Part shown: positions 13,455 to 25,038 of the stretch, piece by piece
Layout: every line of letters starts with the position of its first letter
Numbering within the stretch: the first letter of the stretch is position 1
Assembly: GCF_014898055.3 (NCBI RefSeq)
Contig: NW_023601104.1
Span: 70,229,106-70,293,105, forward strand
Length of the DNA stretch: 64,000 bases
Direction: 5' to 3'
From: Talpa occidentalis
Lineage: Eukaryota > Chordata > Mammalia > Eulipotyphla > Talpidae
Notes under the pieces: generated by a model
Database searches by the model: none
Seen by the model: the letters and a program-made list of their open reading frames with translations, nothing else
What the model was told of the DNA's origin: nothing
Position numbers and translations under genes: made by a program

Positions 13455-13645
13455 AAAATATTTTATTTACTTATTTATTTTCTTACATCATTGTTCATTT
13501 TTGTACAATATTTGATTTCTCCCCTCAGGTGTAGCCTCCATAATTCTCTCACCACCACATCACCGGTAAATAGCCACCATCATCCCTTGTGCTCTACCCT
13601 CCCCTATTTTAACCCATTTTCCTCAGATCTATAGTTTGCCTGCAA
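13455..13645 (-). mobile_element. Old antisense L1 3' UTR fragment
   Basis: 'TTTCTTACATCATTGTTCAT' followed by 'TTTGATTTCTCCCCTCAGGT' is the reverse complement of the L1 3' UTR end at 62.9 kb ('CCGAGGGGAGAAATCA..AACAGCAATGTAAGAAAG'). Only the 3' end is present, as in typical 5'-truncated L1s. Confidence 0.6.
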
Positions 13646-14714
13646 GTTTGTCTCTTAAAGAGAAAAACCATATGAGCACATTTTCCTCCTAAATGTTGAA
13701 GCTCATACGGGGTTTTTCCCCACACCCTGTGACTAACCTGGCCATTTGTAGTTCTTTTGTCCTTTACAAAAATACCAGTTGCCGGAAAATTTTACATAGA
13801 TCTCATTCTAGCTTGCCTAGAGGAGTTGACGAGCGAGTATTTAGAGGCTGATACCTCTAAATTACACATACTATCTTAGAAACTTGAGCCAGCGTTATGG
13901 TAAAGCTGTATGTTTTTCAGAGCTGGGAGCACCCTAAGAGGATAGTCAGCACAATCGTCCATTTTGTAGATCATTAAGAACCGCTGATGTGTATATAGCC
14001 AATTTTAGCTCATGTTTTTATGTACAAAATTTAATTTGAGATCTGAGAAGATACAATTCTCATCGCATACAGAGAAAGCACATTTTAGGGTTCAAATGAC
14101 CTAAAAAAAAAACCAAAAAACACGTGCAACTATGAGACTGCAGATTAGTGTCAGAAGCAAGTTTAGAAACAAGGTCTTCCCTTGTCCAGGCCAGTTCTCA
14201 TCCTCTGTATGTTACCTCTTTGGGACCCAGAGCAGCGTGTCTCGGGCCTTCTGTTCAAAGACTAGACTTAGCTCTCCACCTAGTTAGGCTCCGGCTTTGT
14301 GTCAGAATTCTCCTACTTGTGCATGTTTAATATCCCAAGCTCTAAAGAAAAATATAATAAATCCGAAGCTAAAGTAGGGACTTTTCAATAAGTCCTTTTT
14401 TGATCCCCAGATAAGGACCAGCATTTCTCTGTCGTGTGCTTTAACCCAGAAAAAAAAAAAAATCCATTTCCTCTAAAGCACCTCTGAAGCCTTTCTTTCA
14501 CAATTTGTATGGACTCCTCTATTCATCAAATATTTGTTAGTAGAATAATATCTGTGAGACCTGTGCTTATACTTGATTTTTTTCAGACCATTCTATCTAG
14601 AATACTTACCAACATTTTATTACTCAAAAGATGTTTGATGTTCAGCATCTTTTTCAAAGAGTGTCAAATAAACACATATATTAAACTTTATCAAATGTTT
14701 CCGTAGCATCTGTT
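13646..14714. other. Unassigned non-coding sequence
   Basis: No gene or repeat recognised. A-rich runs lie near 14104-14119 and 14449-14462. Confidence 0.5.
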
Positions 14715-14805
14715 GAGAACTATAGGGACTACACCTGAGGGGAGAAATCAAATATACAAAAATGGATAGTGATATAAGAAAATAAAAAAAATGTAAGTTT
14801 AAAAA
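14715..14805 (+). mobile_element. Short L1 3' UTR fragment
   Basis: 'ACACCTGAGGGGAGAAATCA' followed by 'GATATAAGAAAATAAAAAAA' matches the same L1 3' UTR end seen antisense at 13.5 kb and sense at 62.9 kb. Only the last stretch of the element survives. Confidence 0.55.
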
Positions 14806-14904
14806 TATAAGAAAAATTAAACACATAGAGCATTGAAATAGATACTTCAGAAATAAAATCAATTATCTTTTAACGTCTGATGGAAGGAGTCATTTGTTTT
14901 TTTT

Positions 14905-14995
14905 AGGCCCGCCCCTCACCATATTAGAACAGGATCTTACACATAGTAGGTGCTCAGTAGATACCTGTGAACTCTTATTTAAGGAGAGATTATGG
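14905..14995 (+). repeat. L2/MIR-type 3' end
   Basis: 'ACACATAGTAGGTGCTCAGT' followed by 'AGATACCTGTGAACTC' matches the shared L2/MIR 3' motif 'gcacatagtaggtgctcaataaa'. It is too short to separate the two families. Confidence 0.6.
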
Positions 14996-15097
14996 ATTTT
15001 ACACAATTCTGTAGCTATTTGACCTATAGGCAACTTCTTATCCCAGTGTTCTTAACCAGAAAAAATTTTGCCTCCCAGACGACATTGGGCAATCACT

Positions 15098-16204
15098 GAA
15101 ATTTTTTTTATTGACAGAATATTGGTTTGTAACATTATTTAGGCTTCAGCTTTTTAAATTAAATTCTATGTATGCCACCAGAATGCTATTTTCTATTTAT
15201 CTCCGTACAATTGATCTCTTTTACCTGATTTACCCTGGTGCCTCCTCCTTCCCTTCTGATAGCAACAGTTTTGCTCTTGAAGTCTAAAAGTATGCTTTTG
15301 TTTTATTTAGTTCATTTGTTTGTTTTTTCCACCATGTGTGAAATACTACTACTGTGTTTTTCTCTATCTGGCTTATTTCTCTAAGCATAATAGCCTCTTT
15401 TTCCATCCACATTGTTGTAAATGGCACAACGTCATCTTTTTGTTTTATGTCTCAGTAATGTTCCATTGTGTATAAATGCCCATCAGCTTTTACCAGCTTG
15501 TGTGTTGATGACACTTTGGTTGTTTCTGAGTTTTGATTATTATGAATAATGCTGTGAAAAACATGTTATTGCTCGTATCTCTTTGAGTTACTGTTTGCAT
15601 ATTCTTCAGATACCCAGAAATGTGATCATTGTATTTTATATGCTATTTCTTTTTCAATTTTTTGAGGCGTCTCCTTACCGATTTTCATGATCACTGTATC
15701 AATTTGCATGCTTACCAACAGTGTGCAAGGGTTCCTTTCTCTCCACATACTTGTCGATGTCTGTTTTTCATTTCTTTTTGATCATGGCCATTCTTATGAG
15801 TATGGTATCTCATTGTTTTGCTTTTCATTTCCTGAATAATAAGTGAACATCTTTCATTCATGTAACTGTTGACCATCTGTGTGTCTTCTTTAAAGAAATG
15901 TCTATTCAGATTCTCTGCCCATTTTTTAGTGGATTTTGGAATTTTTTTTTTTTTTTTTGGTGGTTGTTGCATTATATTAATTGTCTCCATAGTTTGGATA
16001 TAACCTGTTGTCTGATAAATGATTTGAAAATATCTTCTCCCATTCAGTAAGTTGCTTTTCATTTTAATGATGGTTTCTTTCACTTTACAGAAGCTTTTTA
16101 GTTTGATATAGTCCCATTTGTTTTTTATTCTTTTATTTCTCTTGCATTGGAGATGTATCCACAAAAATAATGATAAGGCTGATGTTGAAGAGCTTATCAC
16201 CATT
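15098..16204 (-). mobile_element. Long antisense old L1 (ORF2 C-terminus and 3' UTR)
   Basis: Read on the minus strand this is L1 ORF2 C-terminal coding sequence and 3' UTR. A 163-codon frame (15712-16203) keeps recognisable ORF2 stretches: 'KSTKKWAENLNRHFFKEDTQ' and 'CGEKGTLAHCW', the latter from the C-terminal Cys-rich segment. It is interrupted by a T run near 15944-15959 and many substitutions. The 3' tail lies at 15098-15110. Decayed and non-functional. Confidence 0.8.
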
Positions 16205-16224
16205 TTTTTTTTCTATATACTTCA

Positions 16225-16428
16225 CGATTTCAGGTATTATCGTGAAGTCTTTAGGTGATATTTTTGACACACAATTTGGAGTGACGATGGGAGAACTGTC
16301 ATTGCTACTAGCATCTAGTGGTTTGAGATCAGGGGGAGCTGGAAATAACCTACAGGGCACAGGCCAGCCCACCAAACAATGTATTGTCCTGCTCAAATGT
16401 CAGTAATGCTCAGATTGAGAAACCATGG
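16225..16428 (+). mobile_element. MER5A-like hAT DNA-transposon fossil
   Basis: 'GAAGTCTTTAGGTGATATTT', 'TGCTACTAGCATCTAGTG', 'CTACAGGGCACAGG' and the end 'GATTGAGAAACCATGG' follow the MER5A order ('..tctggagacattttt', 'tgctactggcatctagtggg', 'ctacaatgcacaggacag', 'aggttgagaaaccctg'). The first bases of the 5' end look missing. A non-autonomous hAT-Charlie-type element without coding capacity. Confidence 0.75.
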
Positions 16429-16429
16429 C

Positions 16430-19110
16430 TTATGTAGATCTCTCACTAAAACCTTTATGGATTTCAGTTTAATCTAATGTGATATTTCAAGGGTATTTTC
16501 AGTGCTTATTTTGCATCAGTAGTTTATTTCATGTGAAATCCTATTGTCAACACAGCCACTGATAATCATATCTACTTCTCCAATTTTGGATCATCACAAC
16601 CCTTTGGTATCGTTCCATGTCTGTTACTATGCTACATGAAAGGGTGGAGTGCAGATTTGATGAAACCTCATGGGAAGCTCAATTGTTTCAGTGTCTTTGC
16701 TAGAATTTGTACTATTTACCCACATTATTTTACTATGAAAATTTGAAGTAGACAATAGCTTAATTATGGGAAAGAATATATCCTATATGCTATTTGAAGG
16801 GATAGAGCATTTTAGAGCAATGTGAGGGGCTACCCAGAGATTTGGAAACAGCTACTGGGTAAGGAATAAAGAAAAGTGAATGGAGGTATGGGATAGGGAT
16901 CGAATTCCAGAAACAGTTTTGTGAACAAAACATTAAATTAGTTTAAATTATTTTAGTTTGCATCTGACTTGGCGATTCATGGAGAAAACTTGGTTATATT
17001 GGGCAGATAATCGGTCCTGGAAAATGAAAATGCTGTATTTCCCAGAGGAGATGATCAATATGGGACTTTTGGGAAATTTCTGTGCAGAGAGCCAGAGTAC
17101 AGTTTAGGAAAGCAGCACCAAAGGCAAGTGGCCATGGAGTTGTGTGTCCAGAAGAGGAAGAGACCATGCAAGAAAACAGGATGAGTAGATCTAACAGAGC
17201 CTGGGGGGAAGGGTAGTTTCAGTATGAAACTGATCGTGAACTCCTCTGAAATGAAGAATATATCCCTAAGCTAGATACTAGCTTGTGCTTGAGGACCATC
17301 AAAATAGCACTTGCCAACATCAACCATTAATGCAACATTGTCAGGATGGAGGGTTGATATGATCTATGTACCTGAACCGGCCATTCCTTGAAAGGATCCA
17401 ATTGTTTTGTGACCCTTGTCCTTACTCCTTTCACTGCAGAGCCCTTCTCCTTCACTCTCTCTGCTCTGGCTTATCTTCAGATACCAGCCCAAGTGGTACC
17501 TTTTTATTGTTTGGTAACATCTAGGAGGCACTGACCACATCTTTGTTTGAGCGCCTTTTTTACCTTATATACAGTTTCTCGATGTTGGTATGTTAGTCTT
17601 TCGAGAAATTCTTATTTTCACACCACAGTTAGAAATGGGCTTGTCAGTGTGTGTTGCCAACAGTTCAGTTTCTGAAATGCTGCTATTTTAGGCTAGATAG
17701 TGATGTCTGAGCCAAGGTTTCACTACTTTGTTTTCTTTGTACTTACCACTTTATAAAAATGAGAGGAAAATGGGAAGATTAAAAAAAATGGAAAGAGTGG
17801 TTTATATAAACTTCTCTGAGGCCATGTTGAGCTTTATTAAGTGTGTTTGTTGATAATGGGAACACTCAAATCTCAATTAGATACTCATTGGATTCAAACC
17901 TGATCAATTCTTCACAAGAACATGATTTTTGAATCACATGGAAGTCTGGATACATTTTAAGATTAAATTACCAATACATACTTAAAACACTTACGTAACT
18001 CTTTCTTTAGATGTTACTAGCTTTAAAAGGTTACTGTGGTGAAATAAATTTGAAAAATGCTAGGTCAAATCAAATATGTAAATTCTTTCCTCCTGGCCTT
18101 TCAGTTCGTTGGATCTGCTAATATTCATGGAGATTCTTGAAGAGAGGCAAATATTAAGCATTTCCAAATGTCTTTGATTAAGTGATCCTTTCCTGTTGAT
18201 GCATATTTAAAGATTACAATTGAGTGAAAAAATGCGGGGTCAGGGGTGACATGTATCAGAACGTGCTCCAGGTATTTGTTAGGCCTTCCTTCCACCCGCT
18301 TTCTCCCTGCCATCCTTCATTGGCAAATATCCTATAATGTGGTTTTTCTTATAAAACAAAGGAATTTCTCGATTGTATATTTTATATTTTTCCCATTAGA
18401 AAAAAGTATAATGAGCCTATATGTTAGGAAGTTCTACTTATTAGGTAACAGAAAATTTTTTTATCTTGGTTATGAAACCTCACTTTACTTGATTTTCCTT
18501 TATTTTCTTTTTTACTCCTGTCACAACATGATCAGTTGGTTTTGGTTTCTGTGTTTATTTTTAGGTTGCAGGAGACATCGTGTAGACTTTAGAAATAAAG
18601 TCTTGATCACAGAACATCCCCGGACTTAACAACTCGGTGGTGATGCATAGAGGAATGAACACACAAGATGCACATCAGTGCTTGGTAGATTTGCGCACTA
18701 GCCAAGTATCTTGTTTCTGTATGCTGAGGGGATGCAAATTCTGCTATTTCATGTTACTGTCTCTCAAGTAACCCTACTTAGGTAGTTGGAAGAACTTTTC
18801 ATGAATGGCGAGAACCTCCTGTAGCAAGTTTACATCATTTGTATGCATTAGTCTCTTGTGAGCATATTTGCTTTTTTTTTTTTATCTACACTGAGACCAA
18901 ATCCTTTCCCTAGGGCACTTACCACATTGTAGACCTGAGAAGTTGAGACCCCCACTCTGTATCTTTAAAGACTTCCCAGAAGTACTACCAGCCACAGGTG
19001 CCTCCGTCTTCTAGACAGCACATTGACACGTCGCCTCTGTCTGTGAGCTCACTTGCCTTTCCTGAGCATTCTACTCCAGCCTGATATTAGACTCGCTCTT
19101 ACCACGCATT
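16430..19110. other. Unassigned non-coding sequence
   Basis: About 2.7 kb without a confident feature. The 127-codon frame at 18246-18629 is T-rich and hydrophobic by composition and shows no domain. A weak L2-like pattern near 17.4-17.65 kb is too faint to call. Confidence 0.5.
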
Positions 19111-19111
19111 T

Positions 19112-19318
19112 CTGTCCTTGATACTCAGCTCTCAAGCCAGAGAGTAAACATTCTTGATTTTACAGGCCATCAAATCTTCCCTAACAGCTCAACTCTGCTT
19201 TTGTAGCATGGACACAGTCATAGATGATGCGTAAACAGTGGTTGTGTTTCTATTAAGCTTTGTTTACACAACAGGCTGGCTTTGCTCAAAGGCTATAGTT
19301 TGCAGACCTGTACTCAGA
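19112..19318 (-). mobile_element. hAT-Charlie-type DNA-transposon fossil
   Basis: Reads 'AGAGTAAACATTCTTGATTT', 'CAGGCCATCAAATC', 'CTCAACTCTGCTTTTGTAGC', 'TTGTGTTTCTATTAAGC', 'TTGCAGACCTG'. These match in order a common mammalian hAT-type non-autonomous repeat ('agtaaatattttaggc', 'gggccatac', 'actcaactctgccgttgtagc', 'gtgttccaataaaac', 'tttgccgacccctg'). I am sure of the repeat type but not of its database name. Confidence 0.7.
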
Positions 19319-19379
19319 AACATCTGACGAAATAGATACTAAGAGAATGGGTAGGAACCAAGGAGCATGATGGGTAGGA

Positions 19380-19472
19380 GCCAAAATCATCATATTGGTT
19401 AGTGGTGGAGCTAGGATTTAAATCTAGGCTAGGCTGTTGGGAAACCCCACATTCTTTCTAGCATGTAACCTT
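19380..19472 (+). repeat. MIR fragment (3' half)
   Basis: 'GTTAGTGGTGGAGCTAGGAT' followed by 'TTAAATCTAGGCTAGGCTG' and 'CACATTCTTTCTAGCATG' follow the MIR series 'agtggcagagctgggattcgaacccagg..ctgactcc..gctcttaacc'. Only this portion is recognisable. Confidence 0.6.
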
Positions 19473-19479
19473 AGTCCTA

Positions 19480-21972
19480 CACAATAAACTAGGAAGGAAT
19501 TAGATATTTAGATAGGAAGGAGAGGGGACTTATATCCAGGATTAAGGATAAGAGAATCAAAAGCACAGAGATCATGGTACATTCTGGTGACAATAAGTAG
19601 CTGAGCTTGACAGTCGAAGAGGCCACCTCACTAGTGACAAAGGTAGCTTGGGAGAAAGGCAGATGAGTAGGTTAGGAGCATATTTGGCTGTGAGTATCAG
19701 AAACCTGAATGAACCATGGTTTAAAATGAAGTTAACATTTATGAGGAATCTAGAGATTGGCAAGCTGGGGCTAGTGGAGCAAATTTATAGTTCCATAAGA
19801 GATAGAAGCTTGTTCTGTGTTTCTGCTTAGCCACCCTTGGCATAACCAAGTCTTCTTGTCTCACAGTCTATCAAGAAAAACCTAGGGCATCAAGGCCTCA
19901 TACCAAATCATGAGGACAGGGTAAAAGGGTATAATGTTATTTTAGCAGTGCTGTCTCCTTTTTAAAGAGCTTTTATGGAAATCCCCCGTAACAACTTCTT
20001 TTTTATACATCCTTGAATAGAAAATGTTAGTGTCTGCATCAGCTACAGTGATTGCTGGGAATTGTGTGAGATATAAAGTCAGGATTCTGTTTGTAATAGA
20101 TCGATATCTAGCATTGCCTATGGCAGTACAAATATCTGGACCATAAAACATATGTATATTATAAATCCTGATTTTTGGAGTTCTTTGTATGTTCATTTAA
20201 CAAATGCTATTGTGAGCTAGTTAGATGACACATACTGTGTTAGATAAGGGAGCTCCAACAGCAACACAGTAAAGATGTGTTCATAGCCCACTCATCTGAA
20301 GACCTGAAAGCTTGGCTTAGGAACTGAGGAAGATCTTCCCACAATGGAGGTTCTTTCTTTTTCTTTTTATTCAAATGCTTCCACTAAACACCAGAAGTCT
20401 TGTAAATTTCAAGTTTACAAGATGATATGTATTCTCTCTTACAGGTCTTTCCTTTAAGGCCAAGTTTTGTAATAATTTAACATTTATTTAGCACCACTGG
20501 CCTGGCGGTGGTACAGAAAATGGAAAAAAAATGATAGTTTTTGCCTCATAAGCTTGCCATCTATTACATATTACTGTCTCTTTCTACCTGAAAGCTTAAT
20601 GTCCTGCAGCCAAGTATAAAAGGTTGTTTTAAATAAAGGTGTTCATCAAGATATGTAGGTTTACAATTACTTACTTTTTCTTGGGACATTAATCTTCTGT
20701 ATGTATTTATTGCTATGGGCTGTCAGGACACTAGTGGGAGATTTCTCTATAGTATAAATTTCAGGGAAAATTTGCACACAAATAGAGTCATCAACTCACT
20801 TTTGCATTTCTTGGAATCTGATTCTAAAACTGAATTTCATCTCAATAACAAAGTTCAGTTGGTATTTGGGATCCACCTTTGACCTTCTAAAATGAAGACT
20901 TTTAAAGTGATATTTATGAAAAATTCTTACAATGATGTTTTTGAGACACTTTGCACTCTAAAACAACACCTTTACTCAACAGGGAAAATTATATATACAG
21001 TATTTCAAGAGGGCTCTTAAAATAATGGTGGTTAGTTGATTGATTTCTGCAGGTGTTAAATCACGCCTTCTCTGTCCCATGTCTTCTCAAAGACTGATTC
21101 TGACCATCTCCTCCAGCAGCTGCTTCTCAAACTTATTGCTGCCTCTACCTCTGTCTGCACATTTCTTTTTAATATTTTCAGTTGTCAGAAAAATCAGTGT
21201 CTATTTACAAGGAGTGGAGTGAAGGAAGACATATAATATTTTATCTCCTCTTGAGGGTATTTCCTATTTTTTATTTCAGTTTCCTATATCCCTGGTATTT
21301 GCACTGTGTTTTGCAGATTTTGAAAGCATGTTGCCATTCATTGTTCCGTCCCAGTGACCTTGTTGGATAGACAAGACAGCTCACATTATGATTATTTAAC
21401 AACTGAGAAGCCTGAGATGCGTGTGATGACTCAGTTCATTATTAAGTGAAAGTTAATAAATACCCTGGGACAAGAGCCTAGGCCCTTGGTCGTGTCAAAG
21501 AAATGCTTATGATGATTATTTTTCTGACCTTAATTTTTTTCATCCTGCTATGGTAAAAGTTTTCAGATATTTGTCACCAACAAGTTGTTCTACATCAAAC
21601 TTTGTAGTATTTCCTCAAATTTTAGTTTTTCCCACCACCATACTTTATACCCACTTTGCCCCTTCTCCCCCTACCTCTTTATCCTCAGAAATTTCATTTA
21701 TTACTGTCTCTTACTCTTATAAGAATTTGAATAGTTTGCTATGAAAATACCAGTATTGGCCTTTGTCATTCTGACTGGCTTTACTACACTTAACTCCCTT
21801 ACACTACTCTCATTGTGCTGTAAATGCTCATCAGCATTTCATCTTTCAGCAGTTGTGCATTTAGAATTATCTGTATCTTTTATTGTTTAAAAATTCATTA
21901 TATTTACTTTTACATGCCCCATTTCGTGATTAATTTTTCACTTGGCTAGAATATATTCTCAATAATTCTTTC
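19480..21972. other. Mostly unassigned, faint ancient repeats
   Basis: No gene. Two short stretches (about 20190-20290 and 20475-20575) resemble the old dispersed motif 'atttattgagcacctactatgtgccagg', and 21360-21500 is faintly MIR-like. All are too decayed to assign firmly. Confidence 0.35.
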
Positions 21973-21986
21973 AAAAAGATTTGTGG
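21973..21986 (+). repeat. 5' TSD of the inverted L1
   Basis: 'AAAAAGATTTGTGG' is repeated exactly at 22889-22902 and brackets the twin-primed L1. It proves the antisense and sense halves are one insertion. Confidence 0.9.
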
Positions 21987-22888
21987 TTGCTAGTTTTTTT
22001 TTTTAATATGTGCCATTCTCACTGGTGTGATGTGGTATCTCATTGTAGTTTTGATTGCATTTCCCTGATTACAAGTGACGTTGAACATTTTTTCATATGC
22101 CTGGTGGCCATTTGTATTTCCTCTTCAGAGAAGTTTCTTTTTAGCTCTTCTGCCCATTTTTTGACTGGATTATTTTCTTTGCTTTTGTTGAGTCTCATCA
22201 GCTTTTTGTAGATTTTTGTGATCAGTCCTTTATCATTAGTGTTGTGTGCAAAAATGTTCTCCCAGTCGGTGGGGTTGCTCTTTGTTTTGGATATTGTCTC
22301 TTTTGAACTCTCCTGCACTGCTGGTGGGAGTGCAAACTGGTCCAACCACTATGGGAAGCTGTGTGGAGATTCCTCAACCTACTAAAGATAGAGCTTCCAT
22401 ATGATCCAGCAATTCCACTCCTAGGTATTTACCCAAAGGAGATAGAAACATTAATTCCAAAGAGCACCTGCACCCCTATGTTTATAGCAGCACAATTTAC
22501 AATAGCTAAGCTTTGGAAACAACCCAAATGCCCAAAAATAGATGACTGGATCAAGAAGATGTGGTACATAGACACCATGGAATATTACTCAGCATTCAAA
22601 AAAGATAAACGCATGCAATTTGCAGCAACATGGATGGCGCTGGAAGGGATCATGCTCAGCGAAATAAGCCAGCAAGAACAAGAAAAGTACCAGATGGTAT
22701 CACTCATAACAGGAATCTAGAAAACCTAAATATGGACCAGGAAAAAGAATAAATATAAGAAAGGAAAAAATCAAAATCAACAAACAACTGTGAACCAGAG
22801 ACACTCTTTGTTGGCATGGAGGGATTGGGGTCAAAATCAGGGTTGCAATTGTGTGGGGAATATAAAAATAAAAATTAAAAAAAATTAA
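21987..22888 (+). mobile_element. Young L1 with 5' inversion (twin priming)
   Basis: One insertion in two orientations. The segment 21987-22304 is antisense L1: it corresponds to about 34975-35289 of the full-length L1 in this window and begins 'TTGCTAG'. The segment 22305-22888 is sense L1 starting 'GAACTCTCCTGCACTGCTGG', equivalent to about 35320 onward. The sense half keeps an open ORF2 C-terminal frame (22361-22720, ending 'MVSLITGI'), the G-rich 3' UTR and an A-rich tail. About 30 bp of L1 is lost at the switch point. The exact 14-bp TSD shows the configuration arose at insertion. No functional protein is possible. Confidence 0.93.
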
Positions 22889-22944
22889 AAAAAGATTTGT
22901 GGGAAGTTATAGTTTTGCAATCCTGTTGTTATGTGATTATGCAT

Positions 22945-23490
22945 GGTTGCCTATTAGTCATCTATTGCCCTATTGCAAATTACCATAAATCGAGACTTAA
23001 AACAACAAACCTTTGTTTTTCACAATTTCTATTGATTGGGAATCTGGGAGCAAGTTTGCTGTTGCCTCTAGTTCCAAGTCCTAAAGTGGCTGTAATGAAG
23101 CTGGCAGTCTGGACTGTGGTCATATGCAAATATATCACCAAGGGAATGACCAAGTTACAAGCTCAGCGATGTGGTTCTTGAGTTCCATGAGGGTCTTGGT
23201 TGGATACCTCCATCTTTTCCTTGCTACGTGAGACTTTCTATAGAGTTTCTCACAACGTGGAAGCTGGCTTCCCTCAGAACTAGGGGAAATTAAAGGGAAA
23301 GTGTACTTCATGACTGAAGACAAAGACTGTAACCTAATCTTGGAAGTGACATGCCATCAATCTGTTGTATTCTTCTTGATTGAGCGAGTCATTAAGTCTA
23401 GCTGACACTCAAGGACAGGGGAATTACAGAGACCCTGAATACCAGGAGTGGGGAATCCCTGGGGATTATTTCAGTGGTTGCCTGTTACAG
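22945..23490 (+). mobile_element. MLT2-like ERVL LTR (old solo LTR)
   Basis: The landmarks of the MLT2 group occur in order: 'CAAATTACCATAAATCGAGA', 'CTTAAAACAACAAACCTTTG', 'AATCTGGGAGCAAG', 'CTTGCTACGTGAGACTTTCT', 'GGAAGCTGGCTTCCCTCAGA', 'CTTGGAAGTGACATGCCATC', 'GAATACCAGGAGTGGGGAAT'. No internal retroviral sequence adjoins it. It is diverged and can be regarded as a fossil regulatory sequence. Confidence 0.7.
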
Positions 23491-24749
23491 GAGATTAAAC
23501 ATTATTCTCTCAGCACTTCGAAGAATGGCTCATAGTCTTCTAATAGCCTTTTATTCTTTTTTTTTTTTTTTTTTTGCAAACAAGCTGACTTAATATCAGA
23601 TGTTTTCTTTTTTTGTATGAAACCTGTATTTCTCTAGAGGAATTTATGTTTGGAAATGAAATTTCATTGGGATGTTTCTAACTTTCATACTTTTCTTATT
23701 ATAATCATGTGTTTATAGTCTCGTTAAATCTGAAGATGCATGCTTTTGTTTAGATTAGAAATATTTTCTTATGTCTTTCTCCCATTTCTCTGTGGTTGAA
23801 TTATGAAAATATGAAATTTATCTTCTTTATCTTTGTTATTTCGTATTTTTCCCCTTTGTGCCCATGGAATTATATTTTGAGTAAACATTTCAATTCAGTT
23901 TTCCAGTTCAGTAGTTTGGTTACCCAGATGTGGCCACTCTGCTATTTGGCACAGATATGGTATTTTCTTTTTTAAGACTGAAAATGTGACCAGAGGCTTA
24001 TGGAAACCTAACTGCAAGTTTACCCTAGGAGCGATGGTTCGATAATTGCTAATTCATCATTTGCTGTAACTTTATAGGACATAGCGACCTGCACATAATA
24101 AGAATAAAGTAGCTTGGTTGTAGACCCAAAGAACTACTTGAAGCTCTTCGAATGAGCTCCAATAAGGGAGGTGAGTTTAGGGAAGAAGGAAGGAGAGGGA
24201 ACATCTACTCATGTCCTGTTCTAGAAGCCTCTCTTGAGAGACTTAATAGATATCTTGTGCTTAGGAGGCTTCCAGGTTTTCTTTAAGGAAAGAAGGTGAA
24301 GGACATTTTATTTAGCACTTGAAGCTAGTAGGAGAGAGTGCTTATTTTAGATTAGGAACAGCATTGCATACAATGAAAGATTTTGGAGGGAGATACAGAA
24401 TGTTGTTGGGTCAGCCCTATAGGATATGTGCACTGACCATGCAGTATGGGACAAGAGTAGAGGATAACCTGGATAACTTAGGTTTTGGAAGTTATGGGGT
24501 AAATCGGACTGTGAGGCATGAGGGGAGATTATTGTAATGGTGATGAGAAAAAATAGTATTGTCTGCACTTCTTTTGTGGCTTGTCCTTCTGTAACTGTGG
24601 GTCAGTAATGACTGGGGTAGGTATTCCTGGTGACATACTAGTCTAAGGTTATGCCCGAAAAATTCACTCTTTTTTGCAGTTCTCTCTTGGACAGTTAGGG
24701 ATTATGGATTCATGGCTTCCAGCCCTGTGTGGCTAAACTACCACTTTTT
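23491..24749. other. Unassigned non-coding sequence
   Basis: A T run near 23558-23575. The opposing 72-73-codon frames at 24319-24568 show no domain. No repeat is confidently recognised. Confidence 0.5.
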
Positions 24750-24757
24750 CTCCATCT

Positions 24758-25028
24758 TTTTTTTTTTTAAAGATTTATTTATTTATACCAGAATGGGAGT
24801 ACAGGTCAGAGGTGCAGGAGGGTGAGAGAATTCACCAGAGACAGCGTGGGGGACAGAACAGGCAGACTAACTGAAAACACTGCTGAGGGGAGCAGTGAGC
24901 GAGACAGGATAGGTCTACTGCGCCATGTGGGTATCTCCCTGCCTACATGGGAATTGAACCTGTGCTGTTAGAGGCTGCAGACAGCTTCACAGCGCTGTGC
25001 TCAACCTGTTGCACCACCGGGGAGGCCC
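24758..25028 (-). mobile_element. tRNA-derived SINE (copy 3)
   Basis: Antisense member: T/A tail then 'AAAGATTTATTTATTTATAC', body 'GAGAGAATTCACCAGAGACA' and 'CACTGCTGAGGGGAGCAG', and head 'TTGCACCACCGGGGAGGCCC' at the right end. A short TSD, 'CTCCATCT', is present at 24750-24757 and 25031-25038. Confidence 0.9.
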
Positions 25029-25038
25029 TACTCCATCT

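Noticed and set aside
18246..18629. 127-codon plus-strand frame
   Set aside because: T-rich sequence gives an F/L/Y-rich hydrophobic peptide by composition. No domain, no splice or start context, and no related frame on either side.
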